64,000 nt of DNA, from assembly GCA_902580225.1 (NCBI GenBank), contig CACHJU010000007.1:1-64000 (forward strand), given 5' to 3'. The notes below the pieces were generated by a model. That model saw only the letters and a program-made list of their open reading frames with translations. It was not told the DNA's origin and did no database searches. Both the position numbers and the translations under genes were made by a program. Numbering within the stretch: position 1 is the first letter of the stretch; each line of letters begins with the position of its first letter. Below are positions 1 to 8,228 of this stretch, one piece after another. The stretch comes from an uncultured Verrucomicrobiota bacterium (lineage in GTDB: Bacteria > Verrucomicrobiota > Verrucomicrobiia > Opitutales > Seribacteraceae).

Positions 1-48
1 CAGTCATCATCAACTGCACTTCTTCTTCTCTAAGACGAGGTATTCAAA

Positions 49-906
49 ATGAGTCTTAACTTAGGAGGAGGCAGTACGACCTCGAACTTCAACGCCTTGC
101 AACTCGGAAACGCACAAGCTATGCTTAGCCAAAGTCTAATGCGCCTTTCGAGTGGAAATCGGATCAATAAACCATCCGATGACCCTGGAGGCCTGGCTGT
201 TTCAATGAAACTGAAACATGCTATTACTGTGACCAGCGCAACCAAAAATAATGTGGACAATGCACTCTCTTTTACGGACACCCAGGATGGTGCCCTAGAG
301 TCTATTGCAGAAATACTTGACCGGATGTCAACGATTCGTACAAGTTATGGAAGCGGTACGGCAACCTCATCAGACAAAGATAGTTATGCATCCGAATTCA
401 AGGAGTTACAAAAATCGCTCAACAGTTTTAGGAGCGAGACATTCAACTCACTTAGTTTGTTTACTACAGGAACTAACTCAAAAGATGTTTATATATCTAC
501 AAAGGGAGATTCCGGTTCGTCTATCTCAATAAGTTCTCTAAATATTGATGAGGCTTTGAGTATAAATGCGCAAATTAACTTAGGAGAAGCCGCAACCACC
601 ACTGCTGCGGTTACTATTTCCGATGTGAGCATTGAGAACATAACATCGGTCATTTCAAATGTAGCCAGTTTGCGAGCAACCAGTGGAGCGACATCGTCAA
701 GACTTCAGTTTTCCTCTGATTTCTTAGCAACTAGCAAGACAAACTTGCAAGCAGCGAACAGCAGAATCATGGATGTGGATGTTGCGGACGAAGTGACTAA
801 CTATGCAAAATATAATGTCCAAGTGTATGCAGCAAGTGCAGCCTTGGCACAATCTAACCTCAATATGGGTATAGTCTTAGACTTACTCAATTTTGGCCGA
901 AAATAA
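49..906 (+). CDS. Flagellin, short form (D0/D1 only)
   Basis: Structural subunit of the flagellar filament, exported by the flagellar type III apparatus. The N-terminal signature RLSSGNRINKPSDDPGGLAV (residues about 32-51) and the C-terminal helix with DVDVADE and the ending NMGIVLDLLNFGRK match flagellin D0/D1 regions. At 285 aa there is almost no surface-exposed D2/D3 domain, so this is a minimal flagellin. The ATG is preceded by an ACGAGG-like ribosome site about 10 nt upstream, one of the few clear ones in the window. It is the first of three tandem flagellin genes and is separated from the second by an inverted repeat. The family call is firm. Which subunit is the main filament protein cannot be told from sequence, though the better ribosome site and short form fit a major subunit. 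Confidence 0.93.
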   Translation: MSLNLGGGSTTSNFNALQLGNAQAMLSQSLMRLSSGNRINKPSDDPGGLAVSMKLKHAITVTSATKNNVDNALSFTDTQDGALESIAEILDRMSTIRTSYGSGTATSSDKDSYASEFKELQKSLNSFRSETFNSLSLFTTGTNSKDVYISTKGDSGSSISISSLNIDEALSINAQINLGEAATTTAAVTISDVSIENITSVISNVASLRATSGATSSRLQFSSDFLATSKTNLQAANSRIMDVDVADEVTNYAKYNVQVYAASAALAQSNLNMGIVLDLLNFGRK

Positions 907-925
907 GCCCTGTGCTTTAATGATT

Positions 926-971
926 TGGCGTACCACTCTTATTTCAAATTTGAACATAGAGTGGTGCGCCA
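926..971 (+). repeat. Imperfect inverted repeat (hairpin) between flagellin genes
   Basis: Arms of 14 nt at 926-939 (TGGCGTACCACTCT) and 958-971 (AGAGTGGTGCGCCA) pair with a single G-U. The 18-nt loop contains the palindrome TTCAAATTTGAA at about 943-954. No T-tract follows, so it is not a classical intrinsic terminator. It may be an mRNA-stabilising or attenuating hairpin that sets the first flagellin transcript apart from the two downstream genes. The structure is seen directly; the role is inference. Confidence 0.6.
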
Positions 972-995
972 GGTTGGCCAAACAATTTACAAAAA

Positions 996-2363
996 ATGTC
1001 AATTATCTCTCCATTTATAGATAACCATCACCAAATTAGGCAGTCTATTCGTCAAAGACAAATCGTTGATTCCAATGAAAGAATCAGTTCGGGGAATCGC
1101 TTTAATGACAGTCAATCCGGAGACCCCGGGTCCCTGCGAATATCCACTCGCTTGGAAGTTGAAAACAAATTCTCTCATTCGACGAAAAAAAATTTGGAAA
1201 ATGCATATATTTTGGCTCAATACCAAGCTGATGTGATGCATTCAGCAGATAATGTTTTGGGAAGGATGAACGATTTAGCTTACCAGGCAACCGATATTAT
1301 GACTAGCAATAATCAGAGAGAAGTTTTGGACACAGAATTTAAGTCATTATCAGGGCAACTAACCGATCTCTTATTTGATCGTACATTCGGAAAAGTCTTA
1401 TTCGACCCGCTAGCTTCTGAAAACATCAAAACATTCAATTCAGGTCCGAAAAAAACTGGTAGTGCTGCCAGAGTTGAAGAGCCTTCAATCGATCTAGGAG
1501 CTCTGTCCGCTAAAGTAAAACTTTGGTGGGACCCTATGTATGTAAGAGACAGATTCCAGATTTATGTGGGTGGAAAAAGAATATTCGACACCGGTGAATA
1601 CCGGTCGAATGTAGGAGGCACTAGGTCCGAAACAGTATCTGATGTTCCCCAATATGATGGTAGTGGTAATAAGATTCTTGATTCAAATGGAGATCATATC
1701 TTTCAATCCCAAGTTATAGATGGTGATTATTTCGAAATTGATTTCGGACCAGGAACCATTGGTGTCCAAGAGGGTACAGACTCAAATCCCAATCATGGCA
1801 ATTCTGGTGATGCTGGTGATTTCTCGAGCTACGGGTACGAGCCTAATCATTATATTTTCACCGATGCACCAGTTGGCGACAGTTCTGTAATACAATTTGT
1901 GATCAATGATGAAGGCCCGGAAGGCATTACAAAATCCCCAAATACACTATGGGACAGGTTTTATAAAATTGAAGCGAAGGAATTGATTGGTCCCAAGGGT
2001 ATTAAAAATGAAAAAGGGGAACTTCTAGAAATACAACCAGTTGGTTTTGCCACAATGTCCGATCAAGATCTTCTATCAAGAGAGAATGCGAGCGTTGCTC
2101 TTACAAAAACCCGGGATGAAATCAAGAGTCTGCAAACTCAATTATATACACTGGCAAAAACATTTTCAGAAATCAAATTTGGAATAGAAAGAGTCGAAAG
2201 CAGAAGTCGCACTCAGCAGACAAGTCTTGGTAAGATAAAAGATGCGGATGTAGCAAGTGAATACACAAAACTAGCTAAAAATCTAATTGTCCAAGAAGCG
2301 ACAAATCATGCAATGGTACACTCCAGGGTTTCAGCCGCAAACACCTTCAATCTTTTAATGTGA
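996..2363 (+). CDS. Flagellin with large central insert domain
   Basis: Flagellin-family protein of 455 aa. Residues about 1-140 form an N-terminal D0/D1 region (RISSGNRF near 29-36, then long helices). Residues about 365-455 are the C-terminal region, with KDADVASEYTKLAKNLIVQ and a helical end NTFNLLM. Between them lies an insert (about 163-350) rich in beta-type sequence, with KVKLWWDP, DRFQIY (185-190), RIFDTGEY (195-202), GDYFEIDFGP and VIQFVINDEGPEGI. The same motifs recur in the next gene, so the insert is a conserved domain rather than random hypervariable sequence. It would lie on the outer face of the filament. No clear Shine-Dalgarno is visible. Family call is firm; the insert function is unknown. 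Confidence 0.9.
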   Translation: MSIISPFIDNHHQIRQSIRQRQIVDSNERISSGNRFNDSQSGDPGSLRISTRLEVENKFSHSTKKNLENAYILAQYQADVMHSADNVLGRMNDLAYQATDIMTSNNQREVLDTEFKSLSGQLTDLLFDRTFGKVLFDPLASENIKTFNSGPKKTGSAARVEEPSIDLGALSAKVKLWWDPMYVRDRFQIYVGGKRIFDTGEYRSNVGGTRSETVSDVPQYDGSGNKILDSNGDHIFQSQVIDGDYFEIDFGPGTIGVQEGTDSNPNHGNSGDAGDFSSYGYEPNHYIFTDAPVGDSSVIQFVINDEGPEGITKSPNTLWDRFYKIEAKELIGPKGIKNEKGELLEIQPVGFATMSDQDLLSRENASVALTKTRDEIKSLQTQLYTLAKTFSEIKFGIERVESRSRTQQTSLGKIKDADVASEYTKLAKNLIVQEATNHAMVHSRVSAANTFNLLM

Positions 2364-2391
2364 CAAGCAAGTTCTGCTCTCTTGAAAATTT

Positions 2392-3672
2392 ATGAATTTG
2401 ATATCACCAGTTTTATCTTCACGTATTGAAACTCTTCATTCAATGCGAGCAAGAGATATAGCTGAAACAAGCAACCGAATTGCAACTGGAGATCGTTTCT
2501 CAAGCGACCCATCAAAAGACTCAGCAGCTTATCGAATTTCTAAAAGATTAGAAATCGAAAGTAAATTTTCAAATTCAGCAAGACAGAATTTTGAAAATGC
2601 TTACACTTTGGCTCAGCAGCAATCTGATATAGTTGCCTACGCAGAGTCGGTGATAAAAAAAATGAATGTTCTTGCTTACGAAGCAACCGATCCCACATCA
2701 AGTGATTATCACCGAGAAGTACTAGACAGAGAATTCCAAGAACACTCGAAAAGTCTGCAATCACTTATGTTTGATCGAACTTTTGAACAACAACTTCTAG
2801 ATCCACAATCCGCTGATTATATCGACACACAAATAATTTATGAGGACGAAGAAAGTTCCTCTGGAGCGAATGTTAAAAGAGTTGACATATCAGCTCTTGG
2901 TGCAAAGTTAAAACTTTGGTGGAATACTACTGATGCCTTCTCTACCAGGGACCGGATTCAACTTAAACAGGGAGACAGGTGGTTTTTTGATTCGGGTGAA
3001 TATTTATCTAACGACGGATCCGGATCCCGCAGAACTGAAAATATAAACGGGCAAATAGTACATGGAGATTATTTTGAAATCGACATCCAGCCCAATCAAA
3101 TTTCTTACACCAGTGCATCTGATAATAAAGGCAATTCTAACTCATCACTCGCTCCGGGCTATCCAAAGGTACAAGCACCAAAGGGTGACAGCACAGTAAT
3201 TAAAGTTGCGGTTAACGAACCTGGACCTGAAAATATCAATAGATCAAATCCGAGCGGTTGGTCCTGGCGATTATCTTGGGATGTTCAGCAAATTGAAGGT
3301 CCTAAAGGTGTTGCAGATGAAAAAGGATCTTTATACGAGTTGTTACCTCTAGGATTTTCAACTCTCAAAGGGTATGATATCACTTCTCGTGTAAGTGCAG
3401 CCAATGCTCTAGAACGGTCCGAACTTGAGCTAAAAAGCTTAAGAAATCAAATTTACACATTAGCTAAGACTTTCTCCGAGGTTCGTTTAAAATCGGAATA
3501 TATGGGACAAAAAAACATTTCCCAAAATGTGGCTCTGGGGCGAATTAACGACTCGGATTTGGCAAGCGAATATACAAATCTTGCAAAAAATCTTTTATTA
3601 CAAAATGTATCCAATCATGCACTGATTCACTCTCGTTTATCTGCTGAAAATGTTATCAATTTAATTAGCTGA
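2392..3672 (+). CDS. Flagellin with large central insert domain, paralogue
   Basis: 426 aa flagellin, clearly a diverged tandem copy of the preceding gene. Both share the N-terminal pattern (LE-E-KFS, ENAY-LAQ, REVLD-EF, MFDRT/LFDRT), the insert motifs (LKLWW, DRIQLK at 187-192, WFFDSGEY at 197-204, GDYFEIDI, NEPGPENI) and the C-terminal flagellin end (NDSDLASEYTNLAKNLLLQ, then AENVINLIS). The insert (about 165-320) is shorter than in the upstream copy because the loop between the FDSGEY and GDYFEI motifs is reduced. The gene starts 28 nt after its neighbour and ends 5 nt before the ATPase gene, so the block is very likely co-transcribed. The role as a minor or adhesive filament subunit is inference. 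Confidence 0.9.
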   Translation: MNLISPVLSSRIETLHSMRARDIAETSNRIATGDRFSSDPSKDSAAYRISKRLEIESKFSNSARQNFENAYTLAQQQSDIVAYAESVIKKMNVLAYEATDPTSSDYHREVLDREFQEHSKSLQSLMFDRTFEQQLLDPQSADYIDTQIIYEDEESSSGANVKRVDISALGAKLKLWWNTTDAFSTRDRIQLKQGDRWFFDSGEYLSNDGSGSRRTENINGQIVHGDYFEIDIQPNQISYTSASDNKGNSNSSLAPGYPKVQAPKGDSTVIKVAVNEPGPENINRSNPSGWSWRLSWDVQQIEGPKGVADEKGSLYELLPLGFSTLKGYDITSRVSAANALERSELELKSLRNQIYTLAKTFSEVRLKSEYMGQKNISQNVALGRINDSDLASEYTNLAKNLLLQNVSNHALIHSRLSAENVINLIS

Positions 3673-3677
3673 AAATC

Positions 3678-5543
3678 ATGATTGCAAGAGATAATGAATT
3701 ATCATTTGTCACGGAGGGTTTTTCCGCTCAGGGATTACTTAGATCCGCAGTCGTAATAGGTCCTGAGGGTATAGGTAAAACGGTTTTTATAGAAAAAGTT
3801 AAGGATAAATTCTTGCTCAAAGAAATTAGACCTCTGATTATTGCTCCTTTTTCACTAAATTGCAGAGACTTACCCTCATTAGTTTCTTCTATGGCAAGAG
3901 ATATATCGACTGGAAATGACATACAAAATTCTGAAATTGGAAAATTTACCCGTCTTCTAGGCTCTCAGATAATTCAAATTGAAACCGCCTTTCGCGAAGA
4001 TGGTGACATTAATAAATTTGGTGATAAATTGGCATCCTCTTTTGTTACCGGAATTGAAGATGCGATCATTAATAGTGGAATTGATCTTAAAGAAATCAGC
4101 CCACTATTCATTATTGATGATCTAGATAAAATCGATACAAGCCTTCGCAATTGGCTGAGTAGTTCCTTCAACCAAAAGATCAGGAAATCAATACTTTTTA
4201 AAAAGTGCAGATTCTTATTTTCAGCAAAACAAGATTTCACCGAATTAAATAAATTCTTCGCTAATTTTGGATTTGAAAAAACATTTCCGATTAATCTACC
4301 ATCCTTTACAGCGGATCATTGTTTACAATTTGCGAAGCAAAAAGGTTATGAAATCACAAATCCGGATGAGTACAAAATGAAATCTGAGGGCAATCCATTG
4401 AAATTGTTGAATATTTTAAAAAATTCCACTATTATAATTCCTAGTAAAAGTAAAGATATGAGCAAAACTGACCCAAAAAGTATTCCTTCATTTTCTGATT
4501 TTTCAGAAAAAGAATTAAATTATCTATTATTTGCATCCTATCCAACCAGGATAAATAGATATAACCTAGAATTTTTCTGCTCACCCAAAGACGCTGCCTT
4601 TTGTTTCAATTGGCTTAAGAGGCAAAAGAATATTGCTCAATCTCAACCTGATGGCGACTTAATCCTAGATGAACAATTCAAAAGTCAAATGAGGGAGTTC
4701 CACCAACAGGAAGACCCTGAAGAAGCTGAAAAAATGTCCACAACAGCGACTATCATTGATGCATTTACATCTATTTTCCCTAATCCAAACGATCATTGGA
4801 TTCCCGTGAATCTCCACATATTTCAGTCATTCACCAAAAATCTATGTAAAAGTCTTTTCGATGAGATTGAATATGGTGAAATATCAAAGTTTATTGATGA
4901 TAGAGATGATATTTTAATTTCATCCAATAAACAATTTACCTTCAATGATGATATTAAACTCATAACAAAAAGGTTTGTTGAAATTGGGGGTGGTTCACCC
5001 AAAGAAGGATTAAGTGAAAAAGCTAAGTCCGAATGGACAAAATATCAGGAGGAATCCACTCAAAAAAGAAGCCTTCTCGAACAGGAAAAATCAAACCTTG
5101 AAGAAGAAGCTTTTGATGCAGAAAAACAAATTCTTTATTTAGACGAACTGAAGAAACAATTGGTCAAGGATTTTAAGAATCCGCCAAAGCAGAATTCCAA
5201 GAAAGAATATTCCTTCAGTACATCTATGATTTTAGTTGTTCTTGGCTTTGCAACCATGGGTGCAAGTTTATTTTTTGATTCATTGGGTACCATACATGCA
5301 TCTTGTGGTTTAGTTTTGACCATTTTTGGTTTTTTCTGGCCGAATGTCGAAATCAAGAAACCGGCACTTCAGACTGCCGGGGGTAGTCCTAGACTTGCAA
5401 TCGAAACTCAACAACGCTCTCTTGCACACAGAATCAATGGTTTATCTTCTCGAGTATCCTCAATACACGGAAACCTAGATATACTCACCAAAGACTTGGA
5501 AGCTTTAGATCAAGGTATGAATGCACCTTATTTATCCGAATAA
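3678..5543 (+). CDS. Membrane-anchored STAND/AAA-like ATPase linked to flagellins
   Basis: 621 aa predicted P-loop NTPase. It starts with an AAA_16/ORC-like opening (ARDNELSFVTEGF), followed by Walker A GPEGIGKT (28-35) and Walker B LFIIDDLD (143-150). A sensor-type segment, CRFLFSAKQDFTEL, lies near residues 176-190. A wHTH-like or helical middle follows, then a coiled coil (about 440-500). Two hydrophobic segments (about 513-535 and 540-557) form a membrane hairpin, and a short helical tail ends the protein. This architecture resembles STAND/NACHT-type signalling ATPases, but no precise family is recognised. The ATG is only 5 nt beyond the stop of the third flagellin, which implies translational coupling. 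A link to filament assembly or sensing is inferred from position only; it could also be an unrelated passenger. Confidence 0.75.
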   Translation: MIARDNELSFVTEGFSAQGLLRSAVVIGPEGIGKTVFIEKVKDKFLLKEIRPLIIAPFSLNCRDLPSLVSSMARDISTGNDIQNSEIGKFTRLLGSQIIQIETAFREDGDINKFGDKLASSFVTGIEDAIINSGIDLKEISPLFIIDDLDKIDTSLRNWLSSSFNQKIRKSILFKKCRFLFSAKQDFTELNKFFANFGFEKTFPINLPSFTADHCLQFAKQKGYEITNPDEYKMKSEGNPLKLLNILKNSTIIIPSKSKDMSKTDPKSIPSFSDFSEKELNYLLFASYPTRINRYNLEFFCSPKDAAFCFNWLKRQKNIAQSQPDGDLILDEQFKSQMREFHQQEDPEEAEKMSTTATIIDAFTSIFPNPNDHWIPVNLHIFQSFTKNLCKSLFDEIEYGEISKFIDDRDDILISSNKQFTFNDDIKLITKRFVEIGGGSPKEGLSEKAKSEWTKYQEESTQKRSLLEQEKSNLEEEAFDAEKQILYLDELKKQLVKDFKNPPKQNSKKEYSFSTSMILVVLGFATMGASLFFDSLGTIHASCGLVLTIFGFFWPNVEIKKPALQTAGGSPRLAIETQQRSLAHRINGLSSRVSSIHGNLDILTKDLEALDQGMNAPYLSE

Positions 5544-5573
5544 AACGTAAAATTTAGGAGTATTACGCAAAGA

Positions 5574-6002
5574 CTAATTTCTGGGTATCTTTTTATTAAT
5601 ACATTCTAAATACTCGTAAATCGAGTTGATATCATCCTTAGAGAAATTTGACATTAGTTTTTTTTGTAAAGATATTGCCTCCTTCCTTCCCAAAAGAAAA
5701 ATTTTCTTACCTCGCTTACTAAGTGAAATGTGATTTTCTCTTTTGTCGTTTCGATTCTCCGAGAGTTCTATGTATTTCAATTGCTGCAATCGCTTTATGA
5801 TGGAGGATAAATTGTTTTTATTTGAAACAATCAAAATAGAAAGTTCACGCTGACTGAGTTTTTTTGGCGAAAAATCAAAAAGAGTTCGTAAAACGGTATA
5901 CTGAACGGTTGTTATAGGTAGATATGAAATCCTCCGACTGAAATGATGGTTCAATCCGAACCAACATGCTCTGATTAAAACAGGAAATTTTCTTAATGCC
6001 AT
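5574..6002 (-). CDS. MarR-family transcriptional regulator
   Basis: 142 aa winged-helix repressor type. The central part contains KLSQRELSILIVSNKNNLSS (about 47-66), which fits the recognition helix region, followed by the typical wing pattern LKYIELSENRNDKRENHISL and the helix start SKRGKKIF. Flanking helices would form the MarR dimer interface. It converges on the ATPase gene with a 30-nt gap. The upstream 358-nt AT-rich region separates it from a divergent lipoprotein gene, so autoregulation and control of the neighbour are plausible but not shown. The ligand is unknown. Confidence 0.88.
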   Translation of the reverse strand: MALRKFPVLIRACWFGLNHHFSRRISYLPITTVQYTVLRTLFDFSPKKLSQRELSILIVSNKNNLSSIIKRLQQLKYIELSENRNDKRENHISLSKRGKKIFLLGRKEAISLQKKLMSNFSKDDINSIYEYLECINKKIPRN

Positions 6003-6360
6003 TCTGTTGAAAAAACTTTTTTTTCATCCAAGCTAAAAAGATGCCTTTCAGAAGATGGGTATTCGATTTGTAATCCCAAAATGAAAGATAGAAATCTTAA
6101 CAAAAAACTGTAATTAGAAAATTTAAAATTACTTCGGTTGTGGATAAAAATGAGTAACATGAAGGTTTAGTTTTGAAAGGTTATTCGCAATGTCAAGTGT
6201 GCAAGGGTTGATTGATCCAAATTATTTAATACTTTATAATTATCTAAGAACAATTGATTTGAAATGAAACAAATTACAAAAATGGTCTAAATTCGGATAG
6301 TTTATTGTTTTTTCAAAGTCATCCTTGACCAAATTATTGAATTTAAGAATTATTTGAATT
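6003..6360. other. 358-nt AT-rich intergenic region
   Basis: This stretch lies between the divergent MarR gene and the lipoprotein-Smr-HhH operon. It is strongly AT-rich, with no ORF or tRNA-like fold that I can support. It is the only gap above 300 nt in the window. The likely content is two divergent promoters. One candidate for the rightward operon is annotated separately. Confidence 0.6.
6325..6353 (+). promoter_or_regulatory. Candidate sigma-70-like promoter for the lipoprotein-Smr operon
   Basis: TTGACC at 6325-6330 and AATTAT at 6348-6353 are 17 nt apart. The -35 is good; the -10 matches TATAAT at only four of six positions. The predicted transcript start would fall almost at the GTG start codon at 6361, implying a very short or absent leader. 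This is a pattern match by eye only. Confidence 0.3.
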
Positions 6361-6639
6361 GTGAAAATTAGAATAGTTAACCTTTTGATATTTTCTGCTT
6401 TGAGCAGTTGCGAAAACCCTCAGCAATCAGAAGATCATTCAACTCAGATAATTGAAGAGACAAAAATTATACCTACTACCCCCAAAGAGAAACCTGTAGC
6501 CAAGACGATAATGCTAAGACCAACAGTTCAAAAAAATCAAATTGGTCAAAATCCAAATAAATCTTTCAATGATATACAAGCTAAGGTAATTCAAGGCAGA
6601 GCAAAATTTCCTTTTCCTCCAGAAAATTTTTTGAAGTGA
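6361..6639 (+). CDS. Small putative lipoprotein, function unknown
   Basis: 92 aa with a GTG start. A short basic N-terminus and hydrophobic stretch end in FSALSSC, which looks like a weak lipobox with Cys17 as the lipidated residue. The rest is polar, low in structure, and rich in Pro, Lys and Gln. No domain is recognised. Its stop codon overlaps the GTG start of the Smr gene (GTGA, 4 nt), which supports it being a real, co-translated gene. It may instead simply be a leader cistron of the DNA-repair-like pair downstream. Confidence 0.6.
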   Translation: MKIRIVNLLIFSALSSCENPQQSEDHSTQIIEETKIIPTTPKEKPVAKTIMLRPTVQKNQIGQNPNKSFNDIQAKVIQGRAKFPFPPENFLK

Positions 6640-6926
6640 GTTCAAAAGAACAAGAAGATCTCATTAGTGTTCCCATTACAGGAACTTTAGATTTACATGG
6701 TTTTCAACCCAGCGAAATTAAGTGTCTCCTAATTGAATACCTTTTTCAATGTCAGCAAAAAGGCATCTATAATGGTCGAATTATACACGGTAAAGGAATG
6801 GGTACATTACGAGAAATAGTTCATTCTATTTTAAAAAAGCATAAGCAAATTAAAGATTTTGGCTTAAGTGCATCCGAAGCAGGTGGATGGGGTTCAACAT
6901 CATTTACTCTGACTACTGAAAAATGA
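6636..6926 (+). CDS. Smr-domain protein
   Basis: 96 aa, essentially a stand-alone Smr (small MutS-related) domain. It has the defining LDLHG motif (residues 18-22) and the second motif HGKGMGTLREIV (about 48-59). Smr domains are found as nicking endonucleases or nucleic-acid binding modules in MutS2 and in free-standing proteins. The GTG start overlaps the stop of the lipoprotein gene, and its own end overlaps the next ATG, so the three genes form one translational unit. The substrate (DNA or RNA) is not determined by the sequence. Confidence 0.85.
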   Translation: MSSKEQEDLISVPITGTLDLHGFQPSEIKCLLIEYLFQCQQKGIYNGRIIHGKGMGTLREIVHSILKKHKQIKDFGLSASEAGGWGSTSFTLTTEK

Positions 6927-7261
6927 GTATTAATGACATAATCCCCTTTGACCAACTTTTTAGTAGCAACGATGCGAATAGTAAAAAAAAGAGGAAAAAA
7001 ATTGACCATGCTGCACTTGCCTCTCCATTAATGCGGATTCCAAAAATGGATGTTCATGTAGCACGAGATTTAATTGATATAGGAATTAAAGAGTTATATG
7101 AGATTCAGGGTCGTTCTGCTGAAAGCTTGTTTGAGGAAATTAAAAAAATGAGATCAGCAACTCCGATCTATCGTTTGTCATATTTAAGGATGGCTATTTA
7201 TTTCGCTGAAAACGAAAATGCTGATCCAAAAATGTTACATCCATCAATTTGGGTAGATTAA
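6923..7261 (+). CDS. Helix-hairpin-helix protein, Cdd1-like
   Basis: 112 aa. After a lysine-rich basic patch (KKKRKKID near 23-30), a helix-hairpin-helix-like segment runs through MRIPKMDVHVARDLIDIGIK (about 37-56). It continues with YEIQGRSAESLFEEI and a C-terminal YRLSYLRMAIYFAE. The overall layout resembles the short Cdd1 ('pathogenicity locus') HhH family, which is predicted to bind DNA. It overlaps the Smr gene by 4 nt (ATGA), suggesting a nucleic-acid-related pair. The function is inferred. Confidence 0.75.
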   Translation: MSINDIIPFDQLFSSNDANSKKKRKKIDHAALASPLMRIPKMDVHVARDLIDIGIKELYEIQGRSAESLFEEIKKMRSATPIYRLSYLRMAIYFAENENADPKMLHPSIWVD

Positions 7262-7273
7262 AACCTGTGATAG

Positions 7274-7516
7274 CTAATTTTTCGAGTGAGTAACACTTGA
7301 GAGCGCACGCTTAGCTTGCTTAACCATAAACAATCCGTAAGCAAAAAAGGTAAAACCATTAAGCATCACCATAAGGGACTGGTTGTTCTTGAAACCAACT
7401 CCAAATAGAACTGCACCCACGATAGAGAAAATCCAACCAAACCATAATCTGTACTTAATTAATCTACGAAAATGCTCAACCTTTGCGGCTTTTTGTTCAT
7501 CTGTTAAGCCACTCAT
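7274..7516 (-). CDS. Small membrane protein with two TM segments
   Basis: 80 aa. A charged N-terminus (about 1-24) precedes two hydrophobic segments, WFGWIFSIVGAVLFGVGF (about 25-42) and LMVMLNGFTFFAYGLFMV (about 48-65), and a short basic tail. No family is recognised. It lies 2 nt downstream of the Lon-N-domain gene on the same strand and is probably co-transcribed with it. Confidence 0.65.
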   Translation of the reverse strand: MSGLTDEQKAAKVEHFRRLIKYRLWFGWIFSIVGAVLFGVGFKNNQSLMVMLNGFTFFAYGLFMVKQAKRALSSVTHSKN

Positions 7517-7518
7517 AT

Positions 7519-8196
7519 TTAGTTGAAACCCAATTCATCGTCCTGTTTACCACCAAGAGCCTTATTAATCAGATCCAGACGATCATTTTCACGAGTCAAA
7601 TCATTTAGTAACATATTAGCTCTCTTAGTTAAATTCTGAACTTCTAGCAGAGCTTGTTTTCGTAAAACATGTTTGCAGAGTGTATAGGCGGCTAAATCAA
7701 TAAAAGCTACATCGTCCTCAAGTGGATTCAGGAAGTCAAACATTTCTTGGGTGACCTCCCCTCCCAATTTTTGGTTTCTTTCGAGTTGAATGATAATTTG
7801 ATTACGGAGTTCGACTGAATTTTCTTCAACAATTGTTTCGATAGGTTCAACTTCTAGAATACGATATGGAATTTCTTGTGGGATCGAAATTATTCGCACC
7901 CTGCTTAGACCCTGTAAAAGAACAAATGAGGTACCATCAGGATTTTCTTTGGACACTCTTATAAGTCCAGCGGTAGCTACCCCAAAAGGTAATTCTAAGT
8001 GCTCTTCTTCTTTTGAAACATTTTCTCTTTCCCCAACAATAGCGAAAATGCGATCTTCATTGAGTCTATCTAAAAGCATAGCTTTGTATCGTTCTTCGAA
8101 TATCCTAAGAGGCATCATGGCTTTAGGAAACAAAACCACCCCACGTAGAGTCATGGCAGGCATACGATTGGGAATATCAAAGTGATTAGTATCCAT
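7519..8196 (-). CDS. LON peptidase N-terminal (substrate-binding) domain protein
   Basis: 225 aa, covering only the Lon substrate-binding (LAN) domain: LRGVVLFPKAMMPLRIFEER (about 18-37), then FAIVGERE, LPFGVATAGLIRV and a helical C-terminal part. No AAA+ or Ser-Lys protease domain follows, so this is a stand-alone LON-N protein, not a truncated protease; such proteins are common in bacteria. Biochemical role is poorly known and is presumed to be peptide or protein binding. It precedes the small membrane protein gene. Confidence 0.88.
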   Translation of the reverse strand: MDTNHFDIPNRMPAMTLRGVVLFPKAMMPLRIFEERYKAMLLDRLNEDRIFAIVGERENVSKEEEHLELPFGVATAGLIRVSKENPDGTSFVLLQGLSRVRIISIPQEIPYRILEVEPIETIVEENSVELRNQIIIQLERNQKLGGEVTQEMFDFLNPLEDDVAFIDLAAYTLCKHVLRKQALLEVQNLTKRANMLLNDLTRENDRLDLINKALGGKQDDELGFN

Positions 8197-8228
8197 TTAC
8201 TTCTATCTTGTCCGAATTTAGCAAAAGG

